Assembly (NCBI GenBank): GCA_037447655.1
Contig: JBBHKE010000856.1
Location: 136,813 to 200,812 of the forward strand
Length of the DNA: 64,000 nucleotides
Direction of reading: 5' to 3'
From: Zygnema cylindricum
Taxonomy: Eukaryota; Streptophyta; Zygnematophyceae; Zygnematales; Zygnemataceae
Part shown: positions 45,664-58,318 of the stretch, piece after piece
How positions within the stretch are numbered: the stretch's first letter is position 1
How the letters are laid out: every line of letters begins with the position of its first letter
Notes under the pieces: generated by a model
The model's input: the letters and a program-made list of their open reading frames with translations, nothing else
Databases searched by the model: none
Told to the model about the DNA's origin: nothing
Translations under genes and position numbers: made by a program

Positions 45664-46890
45664 GTTTTCTCCCAGATAATGTGCACCACAGTTGCCCCTG
45701 TTGACTTATGTACAAGTCACGTCGGCTAAGTAGACACTTTAACAATGTAGAAATTTTGATTTTTTTTGTTTACCGAAGTAATTTCTTTTGGAAAGGGCCT
45801 TCAAGAATGGGATGGTTCAATTAGAGCTAATAATCTATCAGTTGTATCTAGTTCTGTAGTGAAAAATTAAAGGAAAATTAATAAGACTTTTGCGGATGTT
45901 ATAGACACACTAATAAGGGAAAATAGTATTAAAAAATGCTTGATCGAATGAAACGGGGGAAGTAGGAGGAAATTGGAGCTCAAAACTTTTAAACAAACTA
46001 TTGCAAATATATGGTTTTTCTCTAGATTAAGAACATTATAAGAACATTAAGCCAGGTTCGCACCTAGGATTTGATGAAAAACCATGTATAAAGTAGTTTT
46101 TTTTATTTTAAATAGACGCTTAGGACACGACATTTGAGTTTCTTTTTTTCCTTCTTGGTTCTTTCTTCATTCTCCCTTCCTTCCAGCGTTCCTTCTTTCC
46201 CACCCTCCTTAAGAATCTAAAAAGTTGACTACATTTCTTGACTCAATTTGGGACTCACGAGACCATTTTCTTTCATTTTCAAGCTAATAATATTTAACTC
46301 AAACGTTTTAAATAGATAACAACGATGATGTTTTCGATTTCTTTTACATGTACATTCAACATTAAAAAAGGTGATAAAGATGATGACCTTTGTTACTTTA
46401 AATTCTTTTATATCTATTTATTAATACTATTTTAACAACAAATAGAAAGATATAAAAGTCTTAATCACACAAACTTATATTGACACTAGAATTTTAAACT
46501 TTAATCATTGTTTTATGTTTATATTCACAATATTTGAACTAAGCTCAGGCAAGGGGCACCGAAAATTAGGAATTCCAATATGAAAGGAAAAGACAATTTT
46601 CGTTTGGTTTCACTTTTTCGTTATAGAAATATTAACACTTACCTTATGTTAAAAAAGATACAAACTGGTAAACATGCTAACAATATGAAATAAAATATTA
46701 AGTTTTCAAGGGACTTATACCTCGATAGGATTCGATACGGTTGTGAATCATCCGGTATGTATTAGAAAATGACAAACCATTTCTGGCTCTGCCAGCTATC
46801 ATATTCGTTCTTTGTTGCTTGTTTGTTTTTTTTGGCATACTGAGCCTAATTTTTCTTTTTTTTCATGCGAGTTTGCCATTGTTGATATTG

Positions 46891-46922
<32 letters not shown>

Positions 46923-47366
46923 ATAATGATATAAAACTGTTCTGTTATTGTTTATAGCTATTTTTTCCATCCTTTCCTATCCGATCAACGGGTCTTGACG
47001 TCTTATAAGCGTAAACACTTAAACATGGATAATAACGACGATCTCCACTAAATTTGTACATAAATATTTCTTCCCACGTAGAAAATATGCGCACTAAATC
47101 CAAAAAAGTTGTAAACACAAAATCTCGTAAATTGCGAATTGATACTGCTACGTGTTTTCTGATACGTGTTTTCTGATACGGTCGTATCTTGGAAACTAAC
47201 CGACGGAATAATCACAAAATACAAAATAGATATACACAACACCATCTCCATAAAACACCGCTATAAAAACCTTTAAAATCCCGCTTAATACTCAATACTT
47301 AATAAGTAAATCCTCAGCTCAATCCACATATACTAGGTCAAAGTATTTCTCTTACAAACTCTCACT
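45664..47366. other. Intergenic, AT-rich, no gene recognised
   Basis: Short ORFs only. A (TA)n microsatellite lies at 46,892-46,919. Confidence 0.5.
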
Positions 47367-47830
47367 GAGGGTCGTGCTCCATCAGGCATAAAGAAGGGCT
47401 GTTTACACGGAAACGTACCTTTCTGTACTAGGCCGTATTGTTTTTTTCCTTTTTTTTTTTAACATGTTTACTGGAGATTAGGCAAGATTCTTCAAACTTT
47501 TGGGTGAAAATTTTGACCGTCCGATTTTGCGTTTTCGAAGGAAACGCTCCTTCTGTCCAGCATCTGAAGAGTCTCCTCAACTGTCCTCAAGAGGAGACTT
47601 GCCACACACTGGACATGCCTATTGGTACACTTGGAAACAAAAAGCTATCATCCACGGTGGACGAGTGATGGCGACCTTACAATTGCCAAAAGCCACAAGA
47701 TTTCCTACCTCTCAGAAAATCCCATTACGGCAGCCAATTTCAACCACACATTCCACACATTGGAAATTACACATTCACATTGAAATCACTCACATAAGGA
47801 TCAACTTTTAATTAGAAGAAGCTTCAGTCC
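47367..47830. mobile_element. Tourist-like MITE, copy 4, left part only
   Basis: The left end GGGTCGTGCTCCATCAGGCA matches the family terminal repeat. The following order (GTTTACACGG, CTGTACTAGGCCGTA, TTGTTTTTTTC) matches copies 2 and 3. A hairpin (AGTCTCCTC ... GAGGAGACT, 47,570-47,597) sits about 203 bp from the end, as in the other copies. The matching right end is not found at the expected distance. A possible partner (AAGCACGACCCTC) occurs at about 50,080-50,092. Confidence 0.6.
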
Positions 47831-47831
47831 A

Positions 47832-48005
47832 CATGACATTCAGCTTGGTCTCTTGCCCTCTTGGCTCAACTTTTCCTTTAAAGTATTTTCCACTAACCTC
47901 CACTCTTAAATAATTCTATCTCTTCACTACTAAAACACTACTTAGTCTGTAAGAGATTTCTGTGCAAAACGCCATTGCTCCAATTTGGTATTATTCGCTC
48001 AGGAC
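47832..48005. repeat. Dispersed repeat, copy 2 (pair at 18.7 kb)
   Basis: It shares ordered segments with 18,705-18,915: AGCTTGGTCTCTTGCCCTCT, CTTTTCCTTTAAAGTATTTT, CTTCACTACTAAAACACTA, AGAGATTTCTGTGC and AACGCCATTGCTCCA. Confidence 0.65.
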
Positions 48006-51000
48006 CCAGATTCGTCAAGAATTTCCACAAACTTTTCCAAAAGACAAGATGCCTACTTTTCTTTTCGACTTCACCATTTATCCATCATCGCCCTGGAGCA
48101 GCCAGGCTAGAGTCAACGCGCTACGTTGAACAGGCCAGGCTTTTTACCTGGGCCAATCATTGATCAGCTAGGACTCTGATTGACGAATGCAAAAACGTGT
48201 GAAATCTCCCACTAACTACGTAGCATTTCTAACCAATCAAATGCTACCTTTCACTACGATACCCACGATTTCTTCTTTTTTTCCAGTTTCTACATTTTGT
48301 ACGTGACTTTTCAAAAAATCGCAAAAAAACGTCTATTGTAAACTGAAACTGAAAATTTGCGGAAACCTATAGACAAATTATGAAACTGAAAATTTACGGA
48401 AACCTATAGACAAATTACGGTAACTGTACGAGTATTTACAGAAACTATACGGAAATTGACGAAAAGATTCGATGCACGTATCGTTACTTTCTCTTTAGTA
48501 AACTGATCAGAATGTACACAGAAATGTACGGAAATTTATCGTCACGTCTATGGACATTTCCAAAAAGAGACGTTGCGGCGTCACACTATTTGAGCGCCGT
48601 AAGTTCAAAATGTTTACAGGTGTCTTCTTTAAATTTTTGAAAAGTAGCCGCCATAAATACTTCCACAGTTGAAAGCGAAAATTCAAGGAAGACGCCATTA
48701 CCGACGCCACGGCAGAAGTTAGTAAACTGTCGTTGAAGCTGTTGACGAAGAAGTCACAGACCTCCAAAAAAGTAGCCATGCGTAGAGTTTGAGGAGTAGA
48801 GTTCATGAAGACATGATGGAATTCGATGTAAGGGAAGAATATTTAGAGTAAAAATAGATGAAGGACATATATGTATTTTTTTTGTCTAATGTGATTGTTT
48901 TTTTTTTATTATTAATATGTTACATCGTGCAATGTTGAATGATACAAATTTTCATCTGCATATGGCATGCACTTTGTTTTATTTTAAGTTGCATGCTCTT
49001 GGAGAGGTAGAGAGAGAAGGCCATGGTTGCCTGTCTGTGAACGACAAACAATTTTATTTTGACAAAATGTGAGTATTCCGCAGGAGTTGAACTTGGGCCC
49101 TACGTACGCCTCAAGTCTCTATTGCGAGCCACCGTAACCAGTTGATGTAGATGTTCCGAGGTGTACAACCGGTGTGAAAATTATTTGAATATATGTTTTT
49201 TTTTACCGCTCATTTGACGGAAAGCGTACAAACTGCGGTACATGTTCAATTCAATTTTTAAACATGTACGGATTTGTACGGAAAATTTTTCATTAACGTT
49301 TTTTACGATTTTTTCAAATCGACCTGTCCAGTTTCTACGTATTGTACGCGCGTTCGAATCGTGCGTAAAATGCGTTTTGAACAACTATGGTACCAAAGGA
49401 CTATTAGTACTTTATCTAACGTACGCCGGTAATTCCGCTGCTAATTTGTCCCCTAACCCGCTATAATGAACACTCATTTGTTATTTTGACCTCGCGCTTT
49501 CACCTAAGTACACCAATCACTATAACTTTTAAAATACAACTCCAAATCGTGCGTTTCTTTCGCGGACGTCTACCAAATTCATAACTCTATATTCGTGACA
49601 CTTAAATACCCATTTACGTACAAGTTCAATCCTTTATTAATGTTACACACGTGCCTTTGTACAGGGCGGATTTGGAAGCGACGAAAAAATATTTGTCGCA
49701 GGATATGACTCTTTTCCTTTGTGGAAAAGACTTCGCGTACAAAACATAATGGGAAACGATAAAGTACAGATTTTCATTTTGAAAAGGATTTCAAAACGGT
49801 TGGCACAACGAAATGAAAAGAAAGTACAAATTAGACATTCGCGTAGCGCTGCAAGATATTTAAATCTGCGTTCTTTCGTACATACGCCGTTCGTATTTTG
49901 TGCTTTTCGAATCTTTTAATTGTCCCGGCCGGCTGAACAAGATCCTACATGGTTCCAATCGCAATCCAGGGCGTCAGCAATTGGTGCCTCGTTGGCACAA
50001 CTTGATGGAGAAGTGATACAAATATTATTGCCCGTAAATGTGTCCGTACGATAACTAGAAATGCCTAAAAGCACGACCCTCGTTAAAAAACTCCCCCTAA
50101 GTCGCTAACAATTACCTAGCTATACAATATAACACGTCATTGAAAAAGTGCTCCATTAACAATACAAGAAAGCAAACTGTAAAACAAGACAAACATGGTA
50201 CATATACTAAGGACGCTTAACCGAACCAAAACCGTGCCTAAAAAAAACCTTAAAAAACCGAAAGCATCGGTCTACTTTACGGGCCCAAAACCATACCAAA
50301 CGAACAAGACGGAACCTTAAACAAGAATCAAACAAAGGTAGAGAACACAAACAAAAGGACAAACAAGAAAAACTTAAGCGTAAACGTATATTGAAAATAG
50401 CGTACGCACAAACATACATTTGAAAAGCACGGTTCGCTAATTACACAACAGAAATTCTGCTTCAACAGAATACTCTGCCGATACACCGATTCTCATAATG
50501 TACTTAAACACTTTTCATTCTCCCGAGTTCCATCGCATAATGGTGTGAGTCTCAAGATAATAAATTCGAAAAAAAATGAAACCCAAAAGGAAATGGAAGA
50601 GAAAAGGAACAAAGCTAGTTGACAAAAGCAAATAAAAACTAAATTGTGTATAGACAAAGAAACCACCCTAATTGTACTGTTTGATAATTATGCCTGTAGG
50701 AAACTATTGCCCTTTATTTCAATATTATTTAATTCTCTTTTGGTCATTGAATAAAACTAAATTCCCTTCCACAAGAGTCTTACAAGTTCAAGAACCAATA
50801 ACCAAAGAGTCGACGAGCCTAAAAATTACCTTTCGCCTACTAATCAACGTGTTTATAACAGTTTTAACAAAAAAAAAAAAAAAAAAAAAAACTGCACTAC
50901 CATAAACTCTAGTTCCACTCCAAAATTCCAAAAAAGGACTAAAAGCCCTCGATGCAAACAAGCCTCCATTTATTAAACAAATCTAGACTAGACCCGTGCT

Positions 51001-51245
51001 TAAGAACCTAAACCCGAATGTGCATTTAATTCGATCGAATGTAAGTTCGAAGAATTCGTATTAAAACTCTAAAAATTCGTACAAAGCCAATCCCTTCCGC
51101 AAAACCCGCCACGCTCCCCCTTCTTCAAAAAGCGAATCTAGCCAGAAAGAAAACAAAAGAAAAAGTACAGCCGCGAAACCGCCAATTTAGTGTAGTTGTA
51201 CGGATATTTACTGCAAACCAAACGAAATACATGTGTACGGACTAA
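48006..51245. other. Intergenic, no gene recognised
   Basis: This is the 3' side of the minus-strand zinc-ribbon gene. A 99-codon minus-strand ORF (48,507-48,806) has no recognisable domain. A duplicated 37-bp unit (GAAACTGAAAATTT-CGGAAA) lies at 48,343-48,419. The stretch is rich in GTACGG and CGTAC words. Confidence 0.45.
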
Positions 51246-54200
51246 TCAGAATCCAGTAAAAACCCGACGAAACGCGCTCCGAGCCGAGAGAGCCCGCCGT
51301 CCGGATTCAGATTTTGTACTGCGCGCCGGACTACTTTTGCCGGCCGTTTCTGACTGCCTGATGACGTCCGACATTTCCTTTTCCCGGCCGGCCATTTCCT
51401 TTTCCCGGCCGGCCATTTCCTTTTCCCGGCCGTCAGTTTCCCCCGGCATGCGCAAACCGGATCCGCGACCGCGTTTTTCCAAACTGCAGAGATAAGAAGG
51501 GAAGGGATAATATGAATGAATTAATAAAATAATATAGGTAGAAAGATAGATTAAATAGAGTATATAATAGTGTAAATTAGTGTATATAATAGAGAGAATG
51601 AGATAAAAGGGGGATAGAGAGAGGGAGAGGGAGAGAGGGAGAGGGAGAAGGAGAGAGAGAGAGGGAGAACGTACGACGGCTGTAATATCCCGAGGTCTTG
51701 CAGCTTCTTTCTGGAGCGTTCCTCCGTCAGGTGGCCGCTTGCGTCCAACCGATACGCGCCACCTGGCGACACGCGAAGACCTCGTTTGACCAAAACCGCC
51801 AAATCTTTGGCGTGGAGTTCACGGCCGTTGATTCGCACGTGCGAATTCCCGCCGGAACAGCTGGCGGACATCGGACCGTCCAACTCCGAGATTTTCGCCT
51901 GCGTGACACGAAGATAAATAAATAACACCTAATTAACAAATAATTAGCTGATGGGAATATGGTTTTTTTCTTACTGACTGGAATACAGTTTTTTTTTCAA
52001 TCGACGAGGATATAGTTTTTTTTTTTTTCTTACTGACCGGAATAATGCCGAGACAAGGGCCGCCCATGGCTCCCCAAAATCCTGCCCGAAAATCGTACCT
52101 GGAAAAATAAAAATAACGACAGCAACAGAAAAAATAAAAAAAAGAGAGAAAAATATCAAAATATGAATCCATAATTCGACATTTTTTTAATTCCAATCCC
52201 AATTTTTGACAAAAGACTAAGCTTGGGTGTAGAAAAACTCACCAATAATCTCCCGGCTGAATGGGACCAGCTCTTTTTTCCGCTTTCTCTACCGCCTTTT
52301 CTGAAATAACACGTCCATTTACTAAAACAAGTCCCTTTTTTCCTACCCCTTTATTCCTCACATCTCCTTCCCCATTCTTATGCTTACTATCATTACTAGA
52401 TCCATGTACTCCGTTCTGTTCTGACCCACATTCTCCGTTAACTCCTTCCGTTGTCCTTTCTTCCACTCGCATCAACAAATCATGTTGTCCTATGTGCCGA
52501 CCATTTCCATGTGACTCATATAACGCCTTCTCTAAATCAGGTCCAAGAGAAGGTTCACCCCTTTTTAGTTCTAGGACAACTACAGAACCCGTTGAATTTG
52601 TTGAATTTTCTCGTGACAACACATCTTGCCAAGCTTCCTGCGACGGACCGTTGGGAGTCGTTCCGCTGGATACCGTATCTTCCGACTGAACTGGTTGAAT
52701 ATGGAACATGGAAACACGAAGACATTTTCCGCAACGGATTTTTTGGGACGAGTTTCTACTACCAGACAAATGAGGCGGCATTGCGAGAGTAGCGAAACAC
52801 CAGAGGCACTGCAGAGAGGGAGAGAGAGAGAGAGAGGTTAGATCCTACATCGAAAAATATTGTACGTCAGTGTTCTATTAGCTCAAATAATACATGTGGA
52901 TCAACAACTTGTTTGTTTCATTGTGTGTATGCGTGTATGCGTGTGCGTTTTTTTATCTTCTTCTAAGTTCTAGATGTGATTGATGTGGATACTTTTACAA
53001 TGCGCCATTCACCTGTATAGTTATATTTACTCTTGCTAACATGTATAAATTTGATGTTTTGTCAATACTTTCTAGAAAACTAAGGTACATAGAGCAACAA
53101 ATTGGTGTTGCACCCTTATGGGCATCATTGACAAATTGGTCAAAAAATAATAAATCGACCGAACCAAATTAGCATTATTAAGGACCCATCTTCAAATAGC
53201 AAAAAATGGGCCAAGGGAACTTGGAGCTTTAGATTAAGTCAGGCGCAGAGTATCAGGCACGTGTTTTTTAGATCACAATAAAAAAAAAAACGTAGAATTT
53301 TTATCGAACAACATTTTTATGAACAAACACAGACGCATTTTGGTCTGCCACGACAGTGAGAAAAGACCTGGGCCAAAAAAAAAACAATGCTGCACTTTAT
53401 TTCGCCACAGATGTCCTGTTTTTCGCCAGCCGAGAATCGCCACGTGGCATCCTTTGAATTCCCATAATCATTGGACTAGACCATTCTCGCTATTCGAGCT
53501 AGTGAGTTATTTGCGTTAACACTTTCTTAAAAGTAACTACTAAATTAAGTTTTGTCACGTGACACTTAAGTTTAGTCGTTGTACTGTTCCTAGATCCGAA
53601 TCTTTTAGTCCTTAAGTCCCAGAGTCATGAAAACCGGGTCGTCATGTCACATAGTTAAGGCGGTGGCTCCCTGTCGGATTATCTCGGGGGCTCAAACTCT
53701 CTGTCTTTTTCGCATGTGCCAGCGCACACGACAAACAGCGAGACTATCGCACCGACAAAACATATTTTTTTATACCCTAAGACGTAGGCCGTACGAGTCA
53801 GCTGAACCCTAGCATTAATTGCGATTCCTGGCCACTCTGTGCTGTACACCGCGAATCGTTATTAGCGTTATGGACTCTATATCGGCACCCCAAAATTTTG
53901 ACATTAATACCTTAAATAGAATAAACTACACTATTTAAGGACGTGGACTATAATCTGCCACGTCTACTGGCACTAAATTAGAATGAATGACGCTAATTTT
54001 TTCTTTACACTAATAATTTCTCAACGCTAATAACGATTCGCGGTGTACTGTACTTGGCTACCGACAAAATTGCGCTCGGCGTAACCATATTTTGTCTTTT
54101 ATGACCTAGCGTTACATGCGTCTGACGAAACTTGCACGCGGCGGCCAGCTGACAAAACATTCGTACGAAAATCGTACGGCAACTTTGGCAGCTGGTCTCC

Positions 54201-55092
54201 TATCGCAAATTAGGTCGGCCTCAGGTCTATTTCGCCGTTACGGTAGAACAACAGACTCGACAAAAAGCTATAAATATTCAATCTTAGAAAGATTTGTACG
54301 GCACGTATCTTACTCGCTACTGTACTTTTAAGTTCGGAAGGTCAATTTTAATGTTGTCACGACAGATTCCAGGCGGGGGACAGAAACGTCGTTGTGACAA
54401 AGTCACGTGTTTCGACCCGTCTTTTTGGGGAACTACAACCGCCTGTGACATATTGTCACGCGTTCGCTGTCAGTGACGTGACATGACATGACATGACGGG
54501 ACGTCACGCACAGCCACAAGATTTCACGCGCTGTCTCTCACACGCTTATTTTTTTGTGCACTGCTGACATCATGCCACGTCACTGGTTCTGTGACGTATG
54601 GCGCGGTGACATCCATCTTAATATGACATCATCACATTGTTTTTTTGTCGCTTTCGTCACTTTAGGGTTTGTACTCGTATTATTTCACCGTATTTTTGCG
54701 AGACACGGAAAAACATCAACGCTAAAAGTGGGGAGCCACCTTTTTTCACAAACTTTGTGGGAACTTTGATTTTGTCTTTCATCTCATCAAGCAAAAAATA
54801 AAAACTAAAACAAAATGCTTGTTTTTCTTTTACCTTTATTTTTTACAACAAGAAATACAAATCATATTATAATAATGTTTGAATTAAGCTCGACACGGGC
54901 GAATGGTTCGGAAATCATAGTAACCTTTCAAAATATTAAAGGCAAAAGGAAAAAGAAAATAATGTCTATTTTTTCCCCAACATTGATCGATTACACTACT
55001 GAAATCGATCCACATTATATCCACTCAGCCTAAGAATTAGTGAACACCAAAGACAGTGTAGATACTTCATATGTCATTGGAGAGGGAGGCAA

Positions 55093-55149
<57 letters not shown>

Positions 55150-58100
55150 AAGTGAGAGAAAGAGAGAGAGATATTCCTATCAAACTTTTTCTCACCTGAA
55201 CCAATTGTGGTGCGCCAGCTAACATCGCCACGTCATATCCAATGTCAAAACTTCCCGATCGACTGATTTCCGCACTATGCCGTCTCCCTCTCCCTTCCGT
55301 CTCCTTCTCCCCCACCTGGCGTCCGTACAAATTCTCTTGCGAATTTCTCCCGCTTTGTCGTCTATCAAGACCCATTGCCGCCCTCTGACTGGTTCTCTCT
55401 CTCTCGTCCTTTTCTTCTCCCCCTGCATATTCCCCCAAGTAGGATGAGGAAAGATCTGGGCCGTCGATCGCTGCAATTTTCTCGTGATCTCGAATCGCGG
55501 ACGTTAATTGCCTCTCGAATTCTCTCTCCCAGGGAGAAGCCGGAGTTCCCGGAAAATCCGATTGGGAAGGGCTTGGGATAGTTAGAGGAGAAGGAGAAGA
55601 AAATTTTGGAGAAGGTCCTTGAGACCCCATGCGGGGTTGGGTTCGGATTCGTTGTAAAATTTTGGGGTTTTCAGAAACGGATACGTTGTTGGATTGGGAA
55701 GTGGAAGAAGAGTTGTTAAAGTTTGAATGGGAAGAGGAAGAGTGAGAGAAAGAGGAGGAAGTTGTGAGCATTCTAAAGGGATTTTGGTTTGTGGAAGTTG
55801 AAGAATTATTGTATGTTGGACTACCTTGATAAAGATGTTGTTGGTTTTGATGTTGATTTTGTTGATGTTGATGTGGATGTTGAGGTTGATTTTGCTGAAA
55901 TTGGTGTTGATTTTGGAAATTGTTTTGGAAATTGTTACGGGAAAGTGATTGGAAATCGTGTTGAGAGTGTTGAGAGTTGTTTTGGGACAGAAATTGTTGA
56001 GAATCTTGAGGAGGAGGAGGAGGAGGGGGACTTTGAGGTGATGGGATCCGATTTAGATGATTTTGCTGAATTTGTTGCATTTGTTGAGCTTGTTGGGAAT
56101 GAAAATTAGGATGTTGGGAAGGATGAATATGAGATTGGGACTGGGATTGAGAATGAGAATGAGATTGAGAGTGAGAAAGAGGATGAGAACATGACTGAGG
56201 GTTAGGGTAAGGGTGAGAGTGAGAGTGAAATTGTTCGTTTTCCTGGTCTCCTTTCAAGTAAATTCCTCCCGAAGTATAACTTAGTCCCGAATTTTGCGTG
56301 AGGAAAGTTCCCGAGTCCAATTCCGGTTCCCTGAGATCCTCCCAATAGGAAGCTTCCTGGGAATCTTCCACCGGTCGCCACCCTCCTCTCCTCGGAGAAT
56401 AAACCGCGACACATGTCGCAACCGCAGGCTCGTCTCTTATCCGCCTCGCTGGCAGATCCGTCGTTATCTGCCTGACAGCTGGCGGGTCAACGTCCGCCGG
56501 ATTCGAGTAATTGAAAGTGGCCCTCCGTTCCAAAAACGGACCTGGCTCTGGGCGCTTTAGACCATGCCACGTGTCTTCTGGGAGGGAGGATTGTCTCCAT
56601 ATGCGAGGAATGGGAGCCATGGATTCGTTTTCCCGAAGGTTTTCGGAAGAGGATTTGAGTACCTGAGAATCGGATTCGGTCGAGGGTTGAGATGGTTGAC
56701 GTCCTCCGCCATCTCTCTCTCTCTCCTTCTCCCTCTCCTTCTCCCTATCTCTCTCCCTCTCCCTCTCCTTCTCCCTCTCCCTTTCCCTCTCCCTCTCTCT
56801 CTCTCTCTCCCTCTCCCTCTCCCTGTCTCTATCTCTCTCGCTCTCCCTCTCAGAGAGGGCGTGAGAGGAGGTTGCATGAACGCCCCGAGGAGGGAGAGGA
56901 GCGTCAGGTTTGTCACGTCCCACCCCTCGAGGGAGAGAGAGCCCCCCCGTTCGAGAAATAGAGGCTCCTCCCCCTCCTCCTCCCCCTCCCCCTCCCCCTC
57001 CCCCTCTCCCGTCCAATGTATACGACCTCGTGAATTGAGGAGGGGTGGAGCGAGAGGCGGGGGAGAGAGGCGGACTGAAGAGAGAGCTCTGGGAGGGCAA
57101 AATGCTGTGGAAAGTCTCCGCACGTGTGAGGTTGCCAGGTAGCGCAGAAGAGACAAAATTGGGCGAACCGGGCGGCGACACCTGGCTCCCTTCCCACGCC
57201 CTCTGCGCCGGGTTCTCAGACTGCCACGTCACATGCTGACGTGGCATATGAGTCACATGCCCTTCGTGCCACGTGGCAGTGAACCTCCCGTCGGAATCTC
57301 TGCTGTGCTGCCAGTGGCCCGCTCCTGCTGACGTGGCATCTGACATGGCAGCGGCGTTTGCTGACGTGGCAGTAGTGTGTGATGACGTGGCATGGGATGA
57401 GTTGGCGTGTGCTGAGGTGGCGGTGGAAGGAGTGGCGGGTGCTGACGTGGCACGCAGGGAGGAGGAGGAGAGGGAGGGGGCGAGGGAGGGAGGGATGTCG
57501 TCCCAGTGGTCCACGCGGAGGCTTCCAGGGGAGTCGTGGGGGGGGTGGAGGGAGGAGGAGAGGTAGGGATCGTAGGGACCCTCGTCGAAGTGGGGTGGAA
57601 TGAGAGGTGTGGGACGAGGGATGTGAGAGAGAGAAGAAGAAGAAGGAGGAGGAGGAGGAGGAGGAGGAGGAGAGGAAAAAGTATATCTCCGTACAAGCTC
57701 TGGTCCACTATTCTCATTATTAACTCTACTGCTATTTCCATTTCCATTTCCCAGCATTTGCCACGTGTCAGGAGGAAAACTTCCCCTTCCTGCCCTCCCC
57801 CCCCCCCCCCCCCCCCCTCCCCCCCCTCCCGGCCCTATGAGCCCCGCCCCCACCAACGCTCCCTCTCCTCCCCCCCCCTTCCCCTTTTTCAAGGCCGACT
57901 TTAGCCCCGCCCTGCACCCCGTGGACTTCTGCGAATCCGTACTCCTTGATGACGTCACAGAAATCGTACTATCCAGCCGTACGTACGGAAGAGGCGGCGA
58001 GGAGGACCTCTGAGAAGACAGAAACCCCCCGTGGTCGGTGCCACTGGCCGGCGTTTTTTGGCTGCTAGTGGTACTGCCCACCGGTACTCTCAGTGCCACG

Positions 58101-58168
58101 TGTCCTCTGGCTGCCAGCGTGGCAAGTGCGCCTTGTGTACGGATCTTCGCCTCCTCGTATTCCGCCAT
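51246..58168 (-). CDS. Plant zinc-ribbon_12/DUF3133 (EDR4-like) protein, 5 exons, 1353 aa
   Basis: Exons on the minus strand: 58168-55196, 52808-52243, 52098-52038, 51898-51675 and 51483-51246; 4,062 nt in frame, all introns GT-AG. The family is plant-specific. Its best-known relative, Arabidopsis EDR4, acts in defence and trafficking; the function of this branch is not established. The zinc ribbon is split by intron 1: GAPQLVQ at the end of exon 1, then CLWC and IRCGKC (cysteines at about 992, 995, 1017 and 1020). The C-terminus carries the family block [29 protein letters not shown], then [20 protein letters not shown] and [14 protein letters not shown]. Exon 1 (991 codons) is mostly low complexity: Gly-, Pro-, Ser/His/Thr-rich, an Arg/Glu run (about residues 445-490) and a Gln/His-rich stretch. 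No signal peptide or membrane helix is seen. The exon 4 donor (GTACGT at 51,674) is the least certain site. The true start may lie upstream (see findings). Confidence 0.88.
51370..51432. repeat. 21-bp tandem repeat inside exon 5 of the zinc-ribbon gene
   Basis: Three nearly identical copies of CATTTCCTTTTCCCGGCCGG give GREKEMA units near the protein C-terminus, keeping the reading frame. Confidence 0.88.
52809..55195 (-). other. Intron 1 of the zinc-ribbon gene, 2.4 kb
   Basis: The donor is CAG|GTGAGA (55,195) and the acceptor TCTCTGCAG|TG (52,809), preceded by a CTCTCTCT tract. The intron interrupts the zinc-binding domain in phase 0. It contains a GTACACCG foldback element (53,844-54,048), a TGACATGACATGACATGACG run near 54,480 and a GA microsatellite at about 55,098-55,170. 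Confidence 0.85.
53844..54048. repeat. GTACACCG foldback element, GAATCG type, in an intron
   Basis: The left end GTACACCGCGAATCGTTATT and right end AATAACGATTCGCGGTGTAC are exact inverses over at least 26 bp. The element is 205 bp and closely resembles the 32.8-kb copy. Confidence 0.88.
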
Positions 58169-58318
58169 GAATCGCGGAGCGTCTGCCAGCTGGCGCTTGA
58201 GCGCGGGGTGGAGCTTGGCGGGGCGGGACCCGGGGGGGGGCGCCTTGTGGAGGAGCTCCTGGAGGCGGGGGGGCAGGGAGGCGGAGGGAAGGGAGGAGGC
58301 GGGGGGGTTGATTCATGA

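Noticed and set aside
48507-48806. 99-codon minus-strand ORF
   Set aside because: No recognisable domain, no splice partners and no repeat support; kept only as part of the intergenic description.
49075-49155. tRNA-like segment on the minus strand (GGTTACGGTGGC and AGTTCAACTCC)
   Set aside because: A- and B-box-like words are present, but no cloverleaf with paired acceptor arms could be drawn. At most it is a tRNA-derived SINE relic.
56557-57156. 199-codon minus-strand ORF and 192-codon plus-strand ORF
   Set aside because: They are alternate frames over the Arg/Glu-coding repeat of exon 1 of the zinc-ribbon gene; only the long frame joins to the zinc ribbon.
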